The translations under genes were made by a program, and so were the position numbers. 21,542 nucleotides of DNA from Candidatus Eiseniibacteriota bacterium (GTDB lineage Bacteria; Eisenbacteria; RBG-16-71-46; JAFGJU01), in assembly GCA_016928935.1 (NCBI GenBank), contig JAFGJU010000013.1, positions 1 through 21,542 of the forward strand, in the 5' to 3' direction. How positions within the stretch are numbered: the stretch's first letter is position 1; the number at the start of each line of letters is the position of its first letter. Below the pieces are notes generated by a model, which was not told where the DNA came from, made no database searches, and saw nothing but the letters and a program-made list of their open reading frames with translations. Shown piece by piece: positions 21,538 to 21,542 of this stretch.

Positions 21538-21542
21538 AACGC

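Larger units (their letters stand above)
21113..21542. other. about 430 bases without a convincing gene, upstream of the giant regulator
   Basis: Short open frames exist on both strands (for example 21212-21505 minus, 97 codons), but they lack ribosome sites and protein-like composition. Seen instead are a sigma54-type promoter at the right edge pointing leftward, a GGAGC/GCTCC hairpin followed by TTTT on the minus strand (21178-21193), a perfect 7-bp dyad (21159-21175) and two candidate sigma70 promoters for the regulator. It could be a control region, a small RNA, or the tail of an upstream gene outside the window. Confidence 0.4.

Noticed and set aside
1..21542. tRNA, rRNA, CRISPR array, transposase or attachment-site signatures.
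   Set aside because: I looked for spaced direct repeats, tRNA-like ends and transposase motifs and saw none that could be supported.

Overview
The window is GC-rich bacterial chromosomal DNA, with Gram-negative-like surface polysaccharide genes, no mobile element and no stable RNA gene that I can recognise. The gene mix (an NfeD/slipin pair, Wzx/Wzy-type sugar assembly, a very large kinase-TPR-sigma54-type regulator) would fit an uncultured lineage of the FCB/candidate-phylum or deltaproteobacterial type. I cannot name a phylum from the sequence alone.

Layout. 1-359 (minus) is the start of a PfkB sugar kinase that runs off the left edge. 547-2742 (plus) is a two-gene unit of an NfeD-type membrane serine protease and a slipin/SPFH protein. 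It ends at a strong bidirectional terminator (2793-2819). 2882-5116 (minus) reads as an operon in the order PPC/DUF296 protein, aspartate-semialdehyde dehydrogenase, LUD protein with a four-cysteine tail. 5456-14496 is a polysaccharide assembly region. Two GT4 glycosyltransferases (plus) flank a methyltransferase (minus), each as its own transcription unit. A tight four-gene minus-strand operon follows, in transcription order O-antigen ligase/polymerase-like protein, GT4 glycosyltransferase, polyprenyl-phosphate sugar-1-P transferase, Wzx-like flippase, with overlapping or near-overlapping junctions. No chain-length regulator or outer-membrane exporter is present.

14713-21542 is the most unusual part. 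On the minus strand lies a 1754-residue regulator that fuses a Ser/Thr kinase, a STAND-like AAA ATPase, a long TPR-like helical array, a GAF domain, a sigma54-activator-type AAA+ domain and a Fis-type helix-turn-helix. Downstream of it on the same strand are a tiny exported peptide gene (72 aa) and a 182-aa protein. The latter aligns without large gaps to the core of a sigma54-activator AAA+ domain but has lost Walker A, the Walker B glutamate, the GAFTGA loop and the arginine fingers, so it looks like a stand-alone pseudo-ATPase. A near-consensus -24/-12 (sigma54) promoter precedes the peptide gene. A second one lies at the extreme right edge and points into about 430 bases with no convincing gene. 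My inference is a local regulatory module: the big regulator (itself with an atypical RVATGV in place of GAFTGA) may act on the sigma54-type promoter of the peptide/pseudo-ATPase operon, possibly tied to the neighbouring polysaccharide genes. The module and its wiring are hypotheses. The domain and motif observations are read directly from the sequence.
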